A stretch of DNA of 34,392 bases, taken from contig JAFWOB010000115.1 in NCBI GenBank assembly GCA_017510065.1, forward strand, positions 32,001 through 66,392, in the 5' to 3' direction. Below the pieces are notes generated by a model. It was not told the origin of the DNA, ran no database searches, and saw only the letters and a program-made list of their open reading frames with translations. Made by a program: the position numbers and the translations under genes. Every line of letters starts with the position of its first letter. Within the stretch, counting starts at the first letter, position 1. This DNA comes from Parasporobacterium sp. GTDB lineage: Bacteria; Bacillota; Clostridia; Lachnospirales; Lachnospiraceae. Below are positions 1 to 7,912 of the stretch, one piece after another.

Positions 1-1
1 C

Positions 2-1099
2 CATAAGAAACTCAATATCTACAGGACGATCGATGTGAAGCGGGGCAGTTTCTCCCATATTCGGATGTTCCTGGATTATATTGTATTTCCTCTGATGTCC
101 TTTAGAGTCACCAAAAAACTGGAGGAAAACGAATATGATGCGGTATTGATCTACCAGCAGTCCCCGGTCATGATGTGCGGTCCTGGTCTTGCGGTCGCCA
201 AAAAACGGAATATTCCTGTTTATATCTATGCTGCGGAACTGTGGCCTGAGAGTGTTTTTCTGGATCTGGATGTTCAAAGCAGCCTGTTCCGGAAGTTTTT
301 GTACCGGCTGTCCATGCATTATTACTGGGAAGCTTCCAAGGTGATCGTGACCTCTACCGAGATGCGCAGGTACTTCGCGGAACATCTGGGGATGACGGAC
401 CGGGAACTTCCGATTGTGACTGATTTTCCGGATGAGGATTACGAACAGATCAGCATTGACGATACGCTGCTGGAAAAAACGGCAGGATGCTTTACGTTAT
501 TGATCCCGGGAGATTTCAGGGAACAGCTTTCCGTGGAAACGATCATTAAGACAGCCGAGATGATCCGCGGCAGCAATGCGAACAATATCCGGTTTGTGGT
601 GTTAGGAACAGGGCGGAAGATCGAACAGCTCCGCAAAAGAGTCCGTCAGCAGATGCTGGATGATCATTTCTATTTTGAAGGAAAGATCTCTTCCGGTGGA
701 ATCGGGAATTATCTGTATGTGACGGATATCATAACCGCATTTGTAAAGCCGGAAAAGATCAGCGAATATACCATGCCTCATGAGATCATCAATTATCTGG
801 CAGCCGGCAAACCGGTCGTCATTTCCCTGAGCGGTATGGTCCGGGAAATGATCCGTGGTGCGGGATGCGGTTATACAACAGAACCGGAAGATGCTGCAGG
901 TATGTATAGCAGTATCATGAAGATCTATCGGATGAGTGAAACTGAAAGGCGGCAGATGGGGCAGAAAGCGCTGGAATGCCAGCAGATTCATTTCAGCAGG
1001 GATATGGCAGCACAGAAGATCGCCTGGATCCTGGCCGGAGAGGAAATAGAGAGTACGGAACCGGATACATCGAGTATCCACAGGATCGACTTCATGTAA
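2..1099 (+). CDS. Glycosyltransferase family 4, 5'-truncated by the window edge
   Basis: The reading frame is open from base 2, so the GTG at 35 is an internal Val codon and not a credible start. About 365 residues are visible; the first few dozen residues of the N-terminal Rossmann lobe are missing. The visible part has the GT-B pattern of the family-4 (WbuB/WcaI-like) transferases: an acceptor-lobe stretch with YIYAAELWPES, a VVLGTGRK strand at the start of the donor-binding lobe, and the nucleotide-sugar signature region PEKISEYTMPHE followed by NYLAAGKPVV. Such enzymes transfer a sugar from a nucleotide donor to a growing cell-surface glycan on the cytoplasmic face of the membrane. Donor and acceptor cannot be read from sequence. 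A hairpin terminator follows directly after the stop, so this is the last gene of a unit lying mostly to the left, possibly a capsule or exopolysaccharide locus. Confidence 0.85.
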   Translation, partial: HKKLNIYRTIDVKRGSFSHIRMFLDYIVFPLMSFRVTKKLEENEYDAVLIYQQSPVMMCGPGLAVAKKRNIPVYIYAAELWPESVFLDLDVQSSLFRKFLYRLSMHYYWEASKVIVTSTEMRRYFAEHLGMTDRELPIVTDFPDEDYEQISIDDTLLEKTAGCFTLLIPGDFREQLSVETIIKTAEMIRGSNANNIRFVVLGTGRKIEQLRKRVRQQMLDDHFYFEGKISSGGIGNYLYVTDIITAFVKPEKISEYTMPHEIINYLAAGKPVVISLSGMVREMIRGAGCGYTTEPEDAAGMYSSIMKIYRMSETERRQMGQKALECQQIHFSRDMAAQKIAWILAGEEIESTEPDTSSIHRIDFM

Positions 1100-1123
1100 A
1101 AAGATGCGAAGGCATCTTTTTTT
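1099..1123 (+). terminator. Rho-independent terminator after the glycosyltransferase gene
   Basis: A 9-bp inverted repeat (AAAAGATGC at 1099-1107, GCATCTTTT at 1112-1120) with a GAAG tetraloop runs into a T tract to 1123. It begins at the last base of the stop codon and closes the upstream unit. Confidence 0.85.
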
Positions 1124-1208
1124 CTTTGGAAAAAATGTTCAGAAATTTGCCATAATCAGATCACAGAATCGTCACATTTACTGAATATCATCTGAATCGT
1201 AAAAAACA

Positions 1209-1223
1209 AACGATCATATCGTT
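1209..1223. promoter_or_regulatory. Perfect inverted repeat in the htrA leader, possible operator
   Basis: AACGAT-CAT-ATCGTT is a perfect 6-bp inverted repeat with a 3-base centre, 23 bases upstream of the HtrA start codon. It could be an operator half-site pair or a small mRNA hairpin. No convincing consensus promoter was found in 1124-1245; TTTACT (1177-1182) and TAAAAA (1200-1205) at 17 bases is only a weak pair, but it would place the repeat at the transcription start. No regulator can be named. Confidence 0.3.
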
Positions 1224-1245
1224 GTGAATAGAAAAGGAGAATACG

Positions 1246-2658
1246 ATGAACAGATTTGATCATTCAGAATTTGAAAGACAGTTTACAGAGGAAGAAAAAA
1301 CTCCCCGAAAAAGATCCCACAGAAAACTGATTTTTTCTGTGTCAGCAGTTTTGGTAGCGGCGATCGTCGCACTGGTTTCCGCAGTCAGCATCAGTGCCGG
1401 AACGGCAGAAGCTGATACGGCAGTCCTGACACTGGCAGCGCCCGTACAGGCAGAAGAAACAACGGCTGTTCCGACCGGTTATGTGCTTACAGACGTGTCT
1501 GATGTGGTTGAACAGGCACTTCCTTCCGTTGTTTCCATTACCTCAAGATCCCTGATCGATTATTACGGCGGTTTCGGAAACGGCGGTTTCGGTAATGGCA
1601 CGATCGATGATATCTTTAAATACTTCTTCGGAGACAGCTTCGGAGGAAGAAGCGGAGATGGATATTATTACTATGAAGGACCGGGATACCAGACTCCGGA
1701 ACCGGCTCCCGAAGCAGTACCTGAAGAAACGGAAAACGGTGAAGAGGCCGAAGAACATGCAAATGAGGTTGACAGCGGCATGGGATCCGGAACGATCATT
1801 TCCCAGAATGATACGGAACTTCTGATCCTCACCAGCTATCATGTAGTGGAAGGCAGTTCTTCCCTGTATGTAACATTTGTAAATGATGCCAGCGTGGACG
1901 GCTATGTAAAGGCTGCAGATGCCAGCGCTGATATCGCGATTGTCGCAGTTCCGCTGGAAGACATTGATGAAGATACTCTGAACAGTATCAGGATCGCCAC
2001 CATCTGCACGGAAGAACCTGAAGTAGGGGATGGCGTCGTTGTGATCGGCAATGCCCTTGGATACGGCACAAGTGTAACGACAGGTATCGTTAGTGCACTT
2101 AACAGAGAGATCACAGTAGAAGGTATGACCCTGAATGTGATCCAGACAGATGCAGCGATCAACTTTGGTAATTCCGGCGGCTGCATGCTGAATGCAAAAG
2201 GTGAGATCATCGGTATCAGCGAGGCCAAGGCTACCATCAGTTATGTAGAAGGCATGTGCTATGCAATCCCGGTAGCATCCAATCTGGAGCTGATCCAGGA
2301 ACTGCTGAATTCAAATGAAGTACTCAATGATCCCAATGCACAGCCAACAGGCAACGGAGCTTTCCTGGGAATCAGGGGCAGAGATGTAACCGAAGACCTT
2401 TCCGGTGAATTCGAGATGCCGATGGGAGTTTACGTATCCAGCGTCGTGATGGGAAGCGGAGCAGAAGAAGCCGGTATCCAGAGCGGTGATATCATCGTCG
2501 GCATTGACGGAAAAGATATTTCGACCATGCAGCAGCTTCAGTATGAACTGGGCTTCCATGAAGCAGGCGATACCGTGACACTGTCTGTCAACAGGCTTGC
2601 AGAAGGCACATATGAGGTCATTGACATCGAAGTGACACTGACAGATCGCATCAGCTGA
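1246..2658 (+). CDS. Membrane-anchored HtrA-like serine protease (S1C + PDZ)
   Basis: 470 residues. A basic cytoplasmic N-terminus (about 1-27) is followed by one transmembrane anchor (28-50), a short linker, a trypsin-like protease domain (about 80-345) and one PDZ domain (about 372-465), the usual HtrA/DegP layout in Gram-positives. The catalytic triad is visible: H199 in TSYHVV, D229 in ADASADIAIV and S310 in the signature NFGNSGG. The loop between the first strand and the His region (about 105-175) is Gly/Tyr-rich, then Pro/Glu-rich, and longer than usual. The family degrades or refolds misfolded exported proteins and is often induced by envelope stress. The ATG has a strong Shine-Dalgarno (AAAAGGAGA). 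The gene stands alone between a terminator and the clpX-like promoter. Family assignment is firm; substrates are unknown. Confidence 0.95.
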   Translation: MNRFDHSEFERQFTEEEKTPRKRSHRKLIFSVSAVLVAAIVALVSAVSISAGTAEADTAVLTLAAPVQAEETTAVPTGYVLTDVSDVVEQALPSVVSITSRSLIDYYGGFGNGGFGNGTIDDIFKYFFGDSFGGRSGDGYYYYEGPGYQTPEPAPEAVPEETENGEEAEEHANEVDSGMGSGTIISQNDTELLILTSYHVVEGSSSLYVTFVNDASVDGYVKAADASADIAIVAVPLEDIDEDTLNSIRIATICTEEPEVGDGVVVIGNALGYGTSVTTGIVSALNREITVEGMTLNVIQTDAAINFGNSGGCMLNAKGEIIGISEAKATISYVEGMCYAIPVASNLELIQELLNSNEVLNDPNAQPTGNGAFLGIRGRDVTEDLSGEFEMPMGVYVSSVVMGSGAEEAGIQSGDIIVGIDGKDISTMQQLQYELGFHEAGDTVTLSVNRLAEGTYEVIDIEVTLTDRIS

Positions 2659-2670
2659 CAGAAGAACTAT

Positions 2671-2699
2671 ATGACAAATGTAAGACCATAGTGTATAAT
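2671..2699 (+). promoter_or_regulatory. Sigma-A promoter of the clpX-like gene
   Basis: ATGACA (2671-2676) and TATAAT (2694-2699) are separated by exactly 17 bases. Transcription should start near 2706, right at the base of the 12-bp hairpin that follows. Confidence 0.75.
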
Positions 2700-2706
2700 A
2701 CAATTT

Positions 2707-2734
2707 GCAAGAGGATGATTCTTCATCCTCTTGC
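2707..2734 (+). promoter_or_regulatory. Perfect 12-bp hairpin at the predicted mRNA 5' end of the clpX-like gene
   Basis: GCAAGAGGATGA (2707-2718) and TCATCCTCTTGC (2723-2734) pair perfectly around a TTCT loop. There is no T tract after it, and it starts about one base from the predicted transcription start, so a role as a 5'-protecting stem-loop or protein-binding site fits better than a terminator. It could also act as a weak terminator for htrA. Confidence 0.6.
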
Positions 2735-2773
2735 CGTATATTATCAGATTGTATTACAAAGAAAGAGAAACGA

Positions 2774-4528
2774 ATGCCTAACAATTCAAACTATGATGAC
2801 AGAGAATGCGTCTGCAGCGTCTGCCACCGCACTGAAAGCAAAGCCGGCCAGATGCTGACACTTCCGGGCGGTATTTCAATCTGCATGGACTGTCTGCAAA
2901 AGACGATTAATAATGTGGATCTGTCCGGCATCGATCCCAGTATGCTGGGAGGGATGAACCCCTTCATGGGATTTCCGGCTCCGGGTTTTCCATTTCCGGG
3001 CAATACTCCGGCGGAACCGGATGAACAGGAAGATGACCTGATCGAGGAAGACGAACTGTCCGCGATTACGGATTCGGAAGATACACAGAATACAGAAGAA
3101 CAGGATAGTGAAGCGATGCCATCCGGCGCGGAAGAAGGGGAAACCAAGGAACCATCCTCTGAAAAGGAACCGGCTTCTCCTGGCAATCAGGGAAGTACTC
3201 TGGGAAAGATTCATCCGGTTAAAAAGTCCTCTTCCGAAGTTTATCAGGAAGCCCTGAAACGCAATCAGGAACGCCGGGATCAGATGAAGAAAGACAAGAA
3301 GACGCCGAACATCAGCTTCATCAATCTTTCCGACCTTCAGAATACGTTTGGCCGCCGGCAGCAGATCAAGAGAAAAGATCCTTCCGAACGAAAAGGCCCG
3401 CTGATCGATCCTTCCAAGATCCTGCCGCCTCACAAGCTGAAAGCGAAACTGGATGAGTATGTGGTAGGTCAGGAAAAAGCCAAGAAAGCGATTTCTGTTG
3501 CTGTATATAATCATTATAAAAGGATCCTGGCAGGGGACCGGTTCAAAGACGATGATGTGGAGATCGAAAAGTCCAACATGCTCCTCATAGGTCCCACCGG
3601 CTGCGGAAAGACCTATATTGTCAAGACTTTGGCAAAACTCCTGGATGTACCGCTGGCGATCACGGACGCAACATCTCTTACAGAAGCCGGCTATATCGGA
3701 GACGATATCGAGTCTGTATTGTCCAAACTGCTCCAGGCAGCGGATAATGATCTGGACCGGGCGGAGATCGGCATTGTCTTTATCGATGAGATCGACAAGA
3801 TTGCCAAGAAAAACAGCAACCGGGGCAGAGATGTCAGTGGAGAATCCGTGCAGCAGGGACTCTTAAAACTCCTGGAGGGCGCCGAGGTGGAAGTACCGGT
3901 AGGGGCTGCTTCCAAGAATGCGATGGTTCCGCTTACCACTGTCAATACGAAAAACATCCTGTTTATCTGCGGCGGTGCCTTCCCTGATCTGGAAGATATC
4001 ATCAAGGAACGGGTCAAGAAGAAGACCTCTATGGGATTTGGCGCGGAACTGAAAGATGTCTATGAAAATGATGAAAACATCATGGAAAAAGTGACGACGG
4101 AAGACCTGCGCAAGTTCGGTATGATCCCTGAATTCCTTGGACGTCTCCCGATTGTCTGCACGCTTCAGAAACTTACCGGTGAGATGCTGGTCCAGGTTCT
4201 GAAGGAGCCGAAGAATGCCATATTAAAACAGTATCAGAAACTGCTCGAAATGGATGAAGTACAGTTGGAATTTGAGGATGATGCGCTGCTGGCACTGACG
4301 GAAAGAGCACAGGCGCGGGAAACCGGCGCCAGAGGCTTAAGGTCGATCCTGGAAGAGATCATGCTGGATATTATGTATGAGATCCCCAAGGATGACAGCA
4401 TTGGAAAAGTTGTCATCACCAGGGATTATATTGAAAACAACGGTGCGCCGATCATTTCCATCAGGAGCAATGAAAAACAGAACTGGACTCTGCAGCTGCC
4501 GCCTCCGCAAACAGCAAATCAGGAGTAG
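2774..4528 (+). CDS. clpX: ClpX-type AAA+ unfoldase with extended acidic linker
   Basis: 584 residues from the ATG at 2774; a TTG at 2705 in the same frame would start inside the hairpin and is rejected. Domains: an N-terminal zinc-binding domain (C14-x2-C17, C37-x2-C40), an unusually long acidic and Pro/Gly-rich linker (about 50-215), then the AAA+ core with Walker A GPTGCGKT (273-280), pore loop AGYIGDD, Walker B IVFIDEID (D338, E339) and sensor-2 region ETGARGLR. Typical ClpX is about 420 residues, so the excess lies almost entirely in the linker. ClpX unfolds tagged proteins and feeds ClpP. Two functional loops differ from the standard form: the RKH substrate loop reads SKN (380-382), and the IGF loop that docks ClpP reads MGF (420-422). 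No clpP or tig is adjacent. It may be a paralogue with different substrates rather than the main ClpX. Confidence 0.85.
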   Translation: MPNNSNYDDRECVCSVCHRTESKAGQMLTLPGGISICMDCLQKTINNVDLSGIDPSMLGGMNPFMGFPAPGFPFPGNTPAEPDEQEDDLIEEDELSAITDSEDTQNTEEQDSEAMPSGAEEGETKEPSSEKEPASPGNQGSTLGKIHPVKKSSSEVYQEALKRNQERRDQMKKDKKTPNISFINLSDLQNTFGRRQQIKRKDPSERKGPLIDPSKILPPHKLKAKLDEYVVGQEKAKKAISVAVYNHYKRILAGDRFKDDDVEIEKSNMLLIGPTGCGKTYIVKTLAKLLDVPLAITDATSLTEAGYIGDDIESVLSKLLQAADNDLDRAEIGIVFIDEIDKIAKKNSNRGRDVSGESVQQGLLKLLEGAEVEVPVGAASKNAMVPLTTVNTKNILFICGGAFPDLEDIIKERVKKKTSMGFGAELKDVYENDENIMEKVTTEDLRKFGMIPEFLGRLPIVCTLQKLTGEMLVQVLKEPKNAILKQYQKLLEMDEVQLEFEDDALLALTERAQARETGARGLRSILEEIMLDIMYEIPKDDSIGKVVITRDYIENNGAPIISIRSNEKQNWTLQLPPPQTANQE

Positions 4529-4535
4529 ATTTCTG

Positions 4536-4564
4536 TTGACAAAAGAAGGAAGCGCGAGTAGAAT
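4536..4564 (+). promoter_or_regulatory. Promoter of tRNA-Arg(ACG)
   Basis: TTGACA (4536-4541) and TAGAAT (4559-4564) are spaced by 17 bases, ending 15 bases before the first tRNA base. Confidence 0.85.
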
Positions 4565-4579
4565 ATCTAGCGTTGACTT

Positions 4580-4653
4580 GTGCATTTAGCTCAGCTGGAT
4601 AGAGCGTCTGGCTACGGACCAGAAGGTCGGGGGTTCGAATCCTCTAATGCACG
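4580..4653 (+). tRNA. tRNA-Arg (anticodon ACG)
   Basis: Full cloverleaf of 74 bases. The acceptor GTGCATT (4580-4586) pairs perfectly with AATGCAC (4646-4652), discriminator G4653. The anticodon loop CTACGGA sits between CTGG and CCAG arms and gives ACG, which is read as ICG after deamination. The T arm is GGGGG-TTCGAAT-CCTCT. CCA is not encoded. Confidence 0.97.
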
Positions 4654-4662
4654 GAGCAAAAG

Positions 4663-4690
4663 CTGCTGCTTGATACAGGCAGCAGTTTTT
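4663..4690 (+). terminator. Terminator after tRNA-Arg(ACG)
   Basis: CTGCTGC (4663-4669) pairs with GCAGCAG (4679-4685), followed by five T. It separates the tRNA from the methyltransferase operon. Confidence 0.7.
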
Positions 4691-4706
4691 GTTTGTGAAA
4701 AAAAGC

Positions 4707-4735
4707 TTAATAATCGAAATCAGTTAGTGTATAAT
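4707..4735 (+). promoter_or_regulatory. Promoter of the methyltransferase operon, giving a near-leaderless mRNA
   Basis: TTAATA (4707-4712) and a consensus TATAAT (4730-4735) are 17 bases apart. The predicted transcription start is about 4742, three bases before the ATG at 4745. No Shine-Dalgarno precedes that ATG, so the mRNA would be essentially leaderless. Confidence 0.65.
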
Positions 4736-4744
4736 AATCTCACC

Positions 4745-5881
4745 ATGAAACTGGAGCTTCTGGCACCCTGCCATTTCGGGCTGGAATCAGTGCTGAAAAA
4801 AGAAATTACAGATCTCGGATATGACATCCTGCAGGTGGAAGACGGCAGGGTGACTTTTTGCTGTGATGAGGAAGGGATTCCTCGCAGTAATATATTTCTC
4901 AGGACCTGTGAAAGAGTTTATCTGAAGGTGGGCAGCTTTCATGCAGAGACGTTCGACGATCTGTTTGAAGGAACAAAAGCCATCGACTGGAAACAGTATA
5001 TTCCGGAGGACGGCAGATTCTGGGTTCGAAAAGCCCGTTCTGTAAAGTCAAAACTGTTCAGCCCTTCCGATATCCAGAGTATTGTCAAAAAAGCTGTCGT
5101 GGAAAAACTGAAGGAGACCTATCACACGGAATGGTTTGAAGAGACCGGGTGTGATTATCCCCTGTGGGTCTTCATCCATAAAGATGAAGTGACGATCGGG
5201 ATCGATACCACAGGAGAATCCCTGCACAAGAGAGGCTATCGTGCGATTGCTTCGGAAGCGCCGATCTCAGAGACCCTGGCTGCAGCACTGATCATGCTGA
5301 CACCGTGGAAGAAGGATCGTATCCTGGTAGACCCCTTCTGCGGAAGTGGAACGATCTGTATCGAGGCTGCCATGATGGCTGCCAATATCGCGCCCGGCAG
5401 CGGAAGGGATTTCCTGAGCCAGGAATGGGAACACCTGATTCCGAAAAAAGCGTGGTACCGAGCCATTTCCGAAGCGCAGGACCTGGTTTGCAAAGATATC
5501 CGGACAGATATCCAGGGATATGATATTGATGCGGAAGTACTCCGGGTAGCAAGGCATAATGCGAAACTCGCGGGGGTAGAGGATCTGATCCATTTTCAGC
5601 AGAGGGCTGTGAAGCAGCTGAGCCATCCGAAAAAATATGGTTTTGTGATCACTAATCCGCCTTACGGCGAACGGCTGGAAGATCAGAAAACCCTGCCTTC
5701 CATCTATCGGGATTTCGGGGAACAGTTCCGGAAACTGGATTCCTGGTCGGCATTTTTTATTACTTCCTATGAGGATGCACAGCGGTATTTCGGAGGAAAA
5801 GCTTCCAAAAACCGCAAGATATATAACGGTATGATTAAAACGTATTATTATTCCTATCTGGGACCGAAACCGAGAACATGA
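4745..5881 (+). CDS. THUMP-domain class I RNA methyltransferase (RlmL/YpsC-like)
   Basis: 378 residues from the ATG at 4745; the frame stays open upstream through the tRNA gene, but that extension is not coding. The N-terminal part (about 1-155) matches the ferredoxin-like plus THUMP region of the N2-guanine rRNA methyltransferases, and the C-terminal part is a SAM-dependent Rossmann domain with DPFCGSGTICIEA (SAM loop) and the catalytic NPPYGERL motif. Enzymes of this family make m2G in 23S rRNA (position 2445 for RlmL); the exact target here is inferred from the family. Length fits the single-domain Firmicutes form (YpsC), without the second methyltransferase domain of E. coli RlmL. The stop overlaps the next gene (ATGA at 5878-5881), indicating translational coupling. 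There is no Shine-Dalgarno. Confidence 0.92.
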   Translation: MKLELLAPCHFGLESVLKKEITDLGYDILQVEDGRVTFCCDEEGIPRSNIFLRTCERVYLKVGSFHAETFDDLFEGTKAIDWKQYIPEDGRFWVRKARSVKSKLFSPSDIQSIVKKAVVEKLKETYHTEWFEETGCDYPLWVFIHKDEVTIGIDTTGESLHKRGYRAIASEAPISETLAAALIMLTPWKKDRILVDPFCGSGTICIEAAMMAANIAPGSGRDFLSQEWEHLIPKKAWYRAISEAQDLVCKDIRTDIQGYDIDAEVLRVARHNAKLAGVEDLIHFQQRAVKQLSHPKKYGFVITNPPYGERLEDQKTLPSIYRDFGEQFRKLDSWSAFFITSYEDAQRYFGGKASKNRKIYNGMIKTYYYSYLGPKPRT

Positions 5882-7233
5882 AGAAGCTGACACCATTTTT
5901 GTTCTGCCTGCTTGTTGTCGTGGTTGGTGCGCTCTTTGCCTTTAATTTCCTGGGTATTACGGAGCCGGTTCTTTATTATTCCACGATCGAGGGGCAAAAG
6001 ACAACGTCCGGGATCCCGGTCATAGAAGCGGAGGATTTCAGTAATCTTGTTCTTCCGGCTTACTATAACTGCCTGGAATCCGGAAAACTCAATAAGACAA
6101 GGGATCAGGGTGAATTAGGAGCCTGCTGGGCCTTCGCAGCCAACACAGCACTGGAAAGCCGTCTGCTTCCCTGGGAACAGTGGGATTTTTCGGAAGACCA
6201 TATGCTGAAGAACAACGGCTTTTATGGCAATGATTCCGAAGGCGGGGACTTTTATATGGCTGTTGCCTATCTGGCAGCCTGGAAGGGGCCTGTGACAGAA
6301 GAGGATGATCCGTACAATGACGGCACAACCAATCCGTCCGCGCCTGTGGTAAAACATTTGCAGGAAGTCCTTTTTCTGAATGACGGAGATTTTGAGGCGA
6401 TCAAGAAAATGGTCTATCTGTATGGGGCCGTGGAAAGTTCGATCCATATCTCTATTGATGACGAACAGTATATCGATGAGACCTATTATAACAGGTATAA
6501 GCATACCTACTGTTATGATCAGGATGATGAAGCCAACCATGAGATCGTGATCGTAGGATGGGATGACCGCTATGCAGCAGAGAACTTCAATACCGGAGCC
6601 TCATCGAACGGTGCTTTCATCTGCCTTAACAGCTGGGGTTCTGAGTTCGGCGATAATGGGATCTTTTATGTTTCCTATGAGGACGCCTGCATCGGAAAAA
6701 CAGCAGAAGTCTACACCCGGGTAGAGGAACCTGACAACTATGATCATCTTTATCAGAATGATGAACATGGCTGGGTAGGCAGAATGGGATTTGATGAATC
6801 CTCAGCTTATTTTGCCAATGTTTTCATGGCATCCGGGAAACAGGAACTGAAAGCAGTATCCTTTTATGCGACAGACAGGAATACTTCCTACAGTGTTTAT
6901 GTCTGCAGACATTTCACCTCGGAAAATGACCTGCTTGCGGAACGTGTGATCAAAGCGCAGGGAGAGTTTTATTATCCGGGATATTATACTGTGGAGCTGG
7001 ACCGCAGTGTCCCGCTGGAAGACGGAGAACGCTTTGCCGTGATCGTACAGATCGAGACGCCCGGCAGTCAGCATCCGGTGGCAGTGGAGATGGATACCGG
7101 GGAAGGAAGGACCGGAGAGATCGTTCTGAAGGGACGGGAAAGCTATATCAGTCCTAACGGAAGGATCTGGGAAAACACACAGAAGGATTCAGGCTGTAAT
7201 ATCTGCCTGAAAGCATTTACAGCAGACAGATAG
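5878..7233 (+). CDS. Papain-like (C1) cysteine protease with lectin-like domain, membrane-anchored
   Basis: 451 residues. An N-terminal hydrophobic segment (about 5-25) is a signal peptide or anchor. The C1 peptidase domain shows the full active site: oxyanion Gln77 in RDQGELGACW, nucleophile C83 in GACWAFA, H221 in ANHEIVIVGWDD and N251 in CLNSWGSEFG. After about residue 275 a beta-rich C-terminal region resembles the lectin-like domain found after the protease domain in Clostridioides difficile Cwp84, which processes the S-layer precursor. Unlike Cwp84 there are no CWB2 cell-wall-binding repeats, so attachment would be by the N-terminal segment alone. There is no obvious propeptide of papain type. 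It overlaps the upstream methyltransferase by 4 bases and is followed after 9 bases by the XTP pyrophosphatase. The substrate is unknown. Confidence 0.88.
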   Translation: MKKLTPFLFCLLVVVVGALFAFNFLGITEPVLYYSTIEGQKTTSGIPVIEAEDFSNLVLPAYYNCLESGKLNKTRDQGELGACWAFAANTALESRLLPWEQWDFSEDHMLKNNGFYGNDSEGGDFYMAVAYLAAWKGPVTEEDDPYNDGTTNPSAPVVKHLQEVLFLNDGDFEAIKKMVYLYGAVESSIHISIDDEQYIDETYYNRYKHTYCYDQDDEANHEIVIVGWDDRYAAENFNTGASSNGAFICLNSWGSEFGDNGIFYVSYEDACIGKTAEVYTRVEEPDNYDHLYQNDEHGWVGRMGFDESSAYFANVFMASGKQELKAVSFYATDRNTSYSVYVCRHFTSENDLLAERVIKAQGEFYYPGYYTVELDRSVPLEDGERFAVIVQIETPGSQHPVAVEMDTGEGRTGEIVLKGRESYISPNGRIWENTQKDSGCNICLKAFTADR

Positions 7234-7242
7234 GAGATAATG

Positions 7243-7836
7243 ATGCAGATCATCATGGCGACATCCAACATGGATAAAGTAAAGGAGATCAGGCAGATAC
7301 TGGAGGGAACAGAATTTCAGATCCTGTCCCTGAAGGAAGCCGGACTAAAGTTGGACATAGAAGAGACGGGAAGCACATTTGATGAAAATGCAGCTATCAA
7401 GGCAGAGGCAGTGCGGGATCTGACAGGGCAGCTTGCTATCGCAGATGATTCCGGGCTTGTCATTGATTACCTGGATGGTGCTCCCGGGATCTATTCCTCC
7501 CGGTTCATGGGAGAAGATACGCCGTATCCGGAAAAAAACCGGGCTATCCTCAAGAAACTGGAGAATGCCGCAGAAGAAGAAAGGAGTGCGCGCTTTGTCT
7601 GTTCTATGGCAATCGCCTGGCCGGATGGACATACGGATATCTGCCGCGGTGTTATGGAAGGCAGGATCGCGTATGAGATCGCTGGAGAAGGGGGATTCGG
7701 ATATGATCCGATCTTCTATCTGCCGGAACGGGGCTGTACGTCAGCACAGCTTACAGCTCAGGAAAAAAATGCCATCAGCCATCGTGGAAAGGCTCTTCGT
7801 GAAGCAGTTTCCGTTTTGAAAACAAGTATTGCATGA
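7243..7836 (+). CDS. rdgB: XTP/dITP diphosphatase (RdgB/HAM1 family)
   Basis: 197 residues. Two ATG codons lie in tandem at 7240 and 7243; the GGAG at 7233-7236 gives a workable spacing only to the second. The enzyme hydrolyses non-canonical purine nucleoside triphosphates (XTP, dITP, ITP) to monophosphates plus pyrophosphate and so keeps deaminated bases out of nucleic acids. Family signatures are all present: MATSNMDKVKEI (substrate-binding SNxxK), ADDSGL (metal and catalytic Asp pair), GAPGIYSSRF, GFGYDPIF and SHRGKAL near the C-terminus. Length is normal for the family. It is the third gene of the methyltransferase-protease operon; no terminator is visible before the tRNA-array promoter 25 bases downstream. 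Confidence 0.96.
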   Translation: MQIIMATSNMDKVKEIRQILEGTEFQILSLKEAGLKLDIEETGSTFDENAAIKAEAVRDLTGQLAIADDSGLVIDYLDGAPGIYSSRFMGEDTPYPEKNRAILKKLENAAEEERSARFVCSMAIAWPDGHTDICRGVMEGRIAYEIAGEGGFGYDPIFYLPERGCTSAQLTAQEKNAISHRGKALREAVSVLKTSIA

Positions 7837-7861
7837 ACATTGGAAAATCTGAAAAATATTA

Positions 7862-7890
7862 TTGACATGGGCATTTAATTAATATATAAT
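7862..7890 (+). promoter_or_regulatory. Perfect-consensus promoter of the six-tRNA array
   Basis: TTGACA (7862-7867), 17 bases, TATAAT (7885-7890): both hexamers match the sigma-A consensus exactly. The predicted start is about 7897, 16 bases before the first tRNA. Confidence 0.92.
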
Positions 7891-7912
7891 TCCTCTTGCG
7901 TCACGGTTGAAA

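Noticed and set aside
602-1081. Minus-strand ORF of 159 residues inside the glycosyltransferase
   Set aside because: Shadow frame of a clear family-4 glycosyltransferase; no ribosome site or recognisable motifs.
2705-2773. TTG start for ClpX upstream of 2774
   Set aside because: It would start at the edge of the 5' hairpin with no Shine-Dalgarno; the zinc domain begins soon after the ATG at 2774.
2659-2773. CtsR or CIRCE heat-shock operator at the clpX-like promoter
   Set aside because: No GGTCAAA-type repeat and no CIRCE inverted repeat were found; only the hairpin is present.
4580-4744. N-terminal extension of the methyltransferase through the tRNA-Arg gene
   Set aside because: The frame is open by chance; the extension starts at the first tRNA base and passes through a terminator and the promoter.
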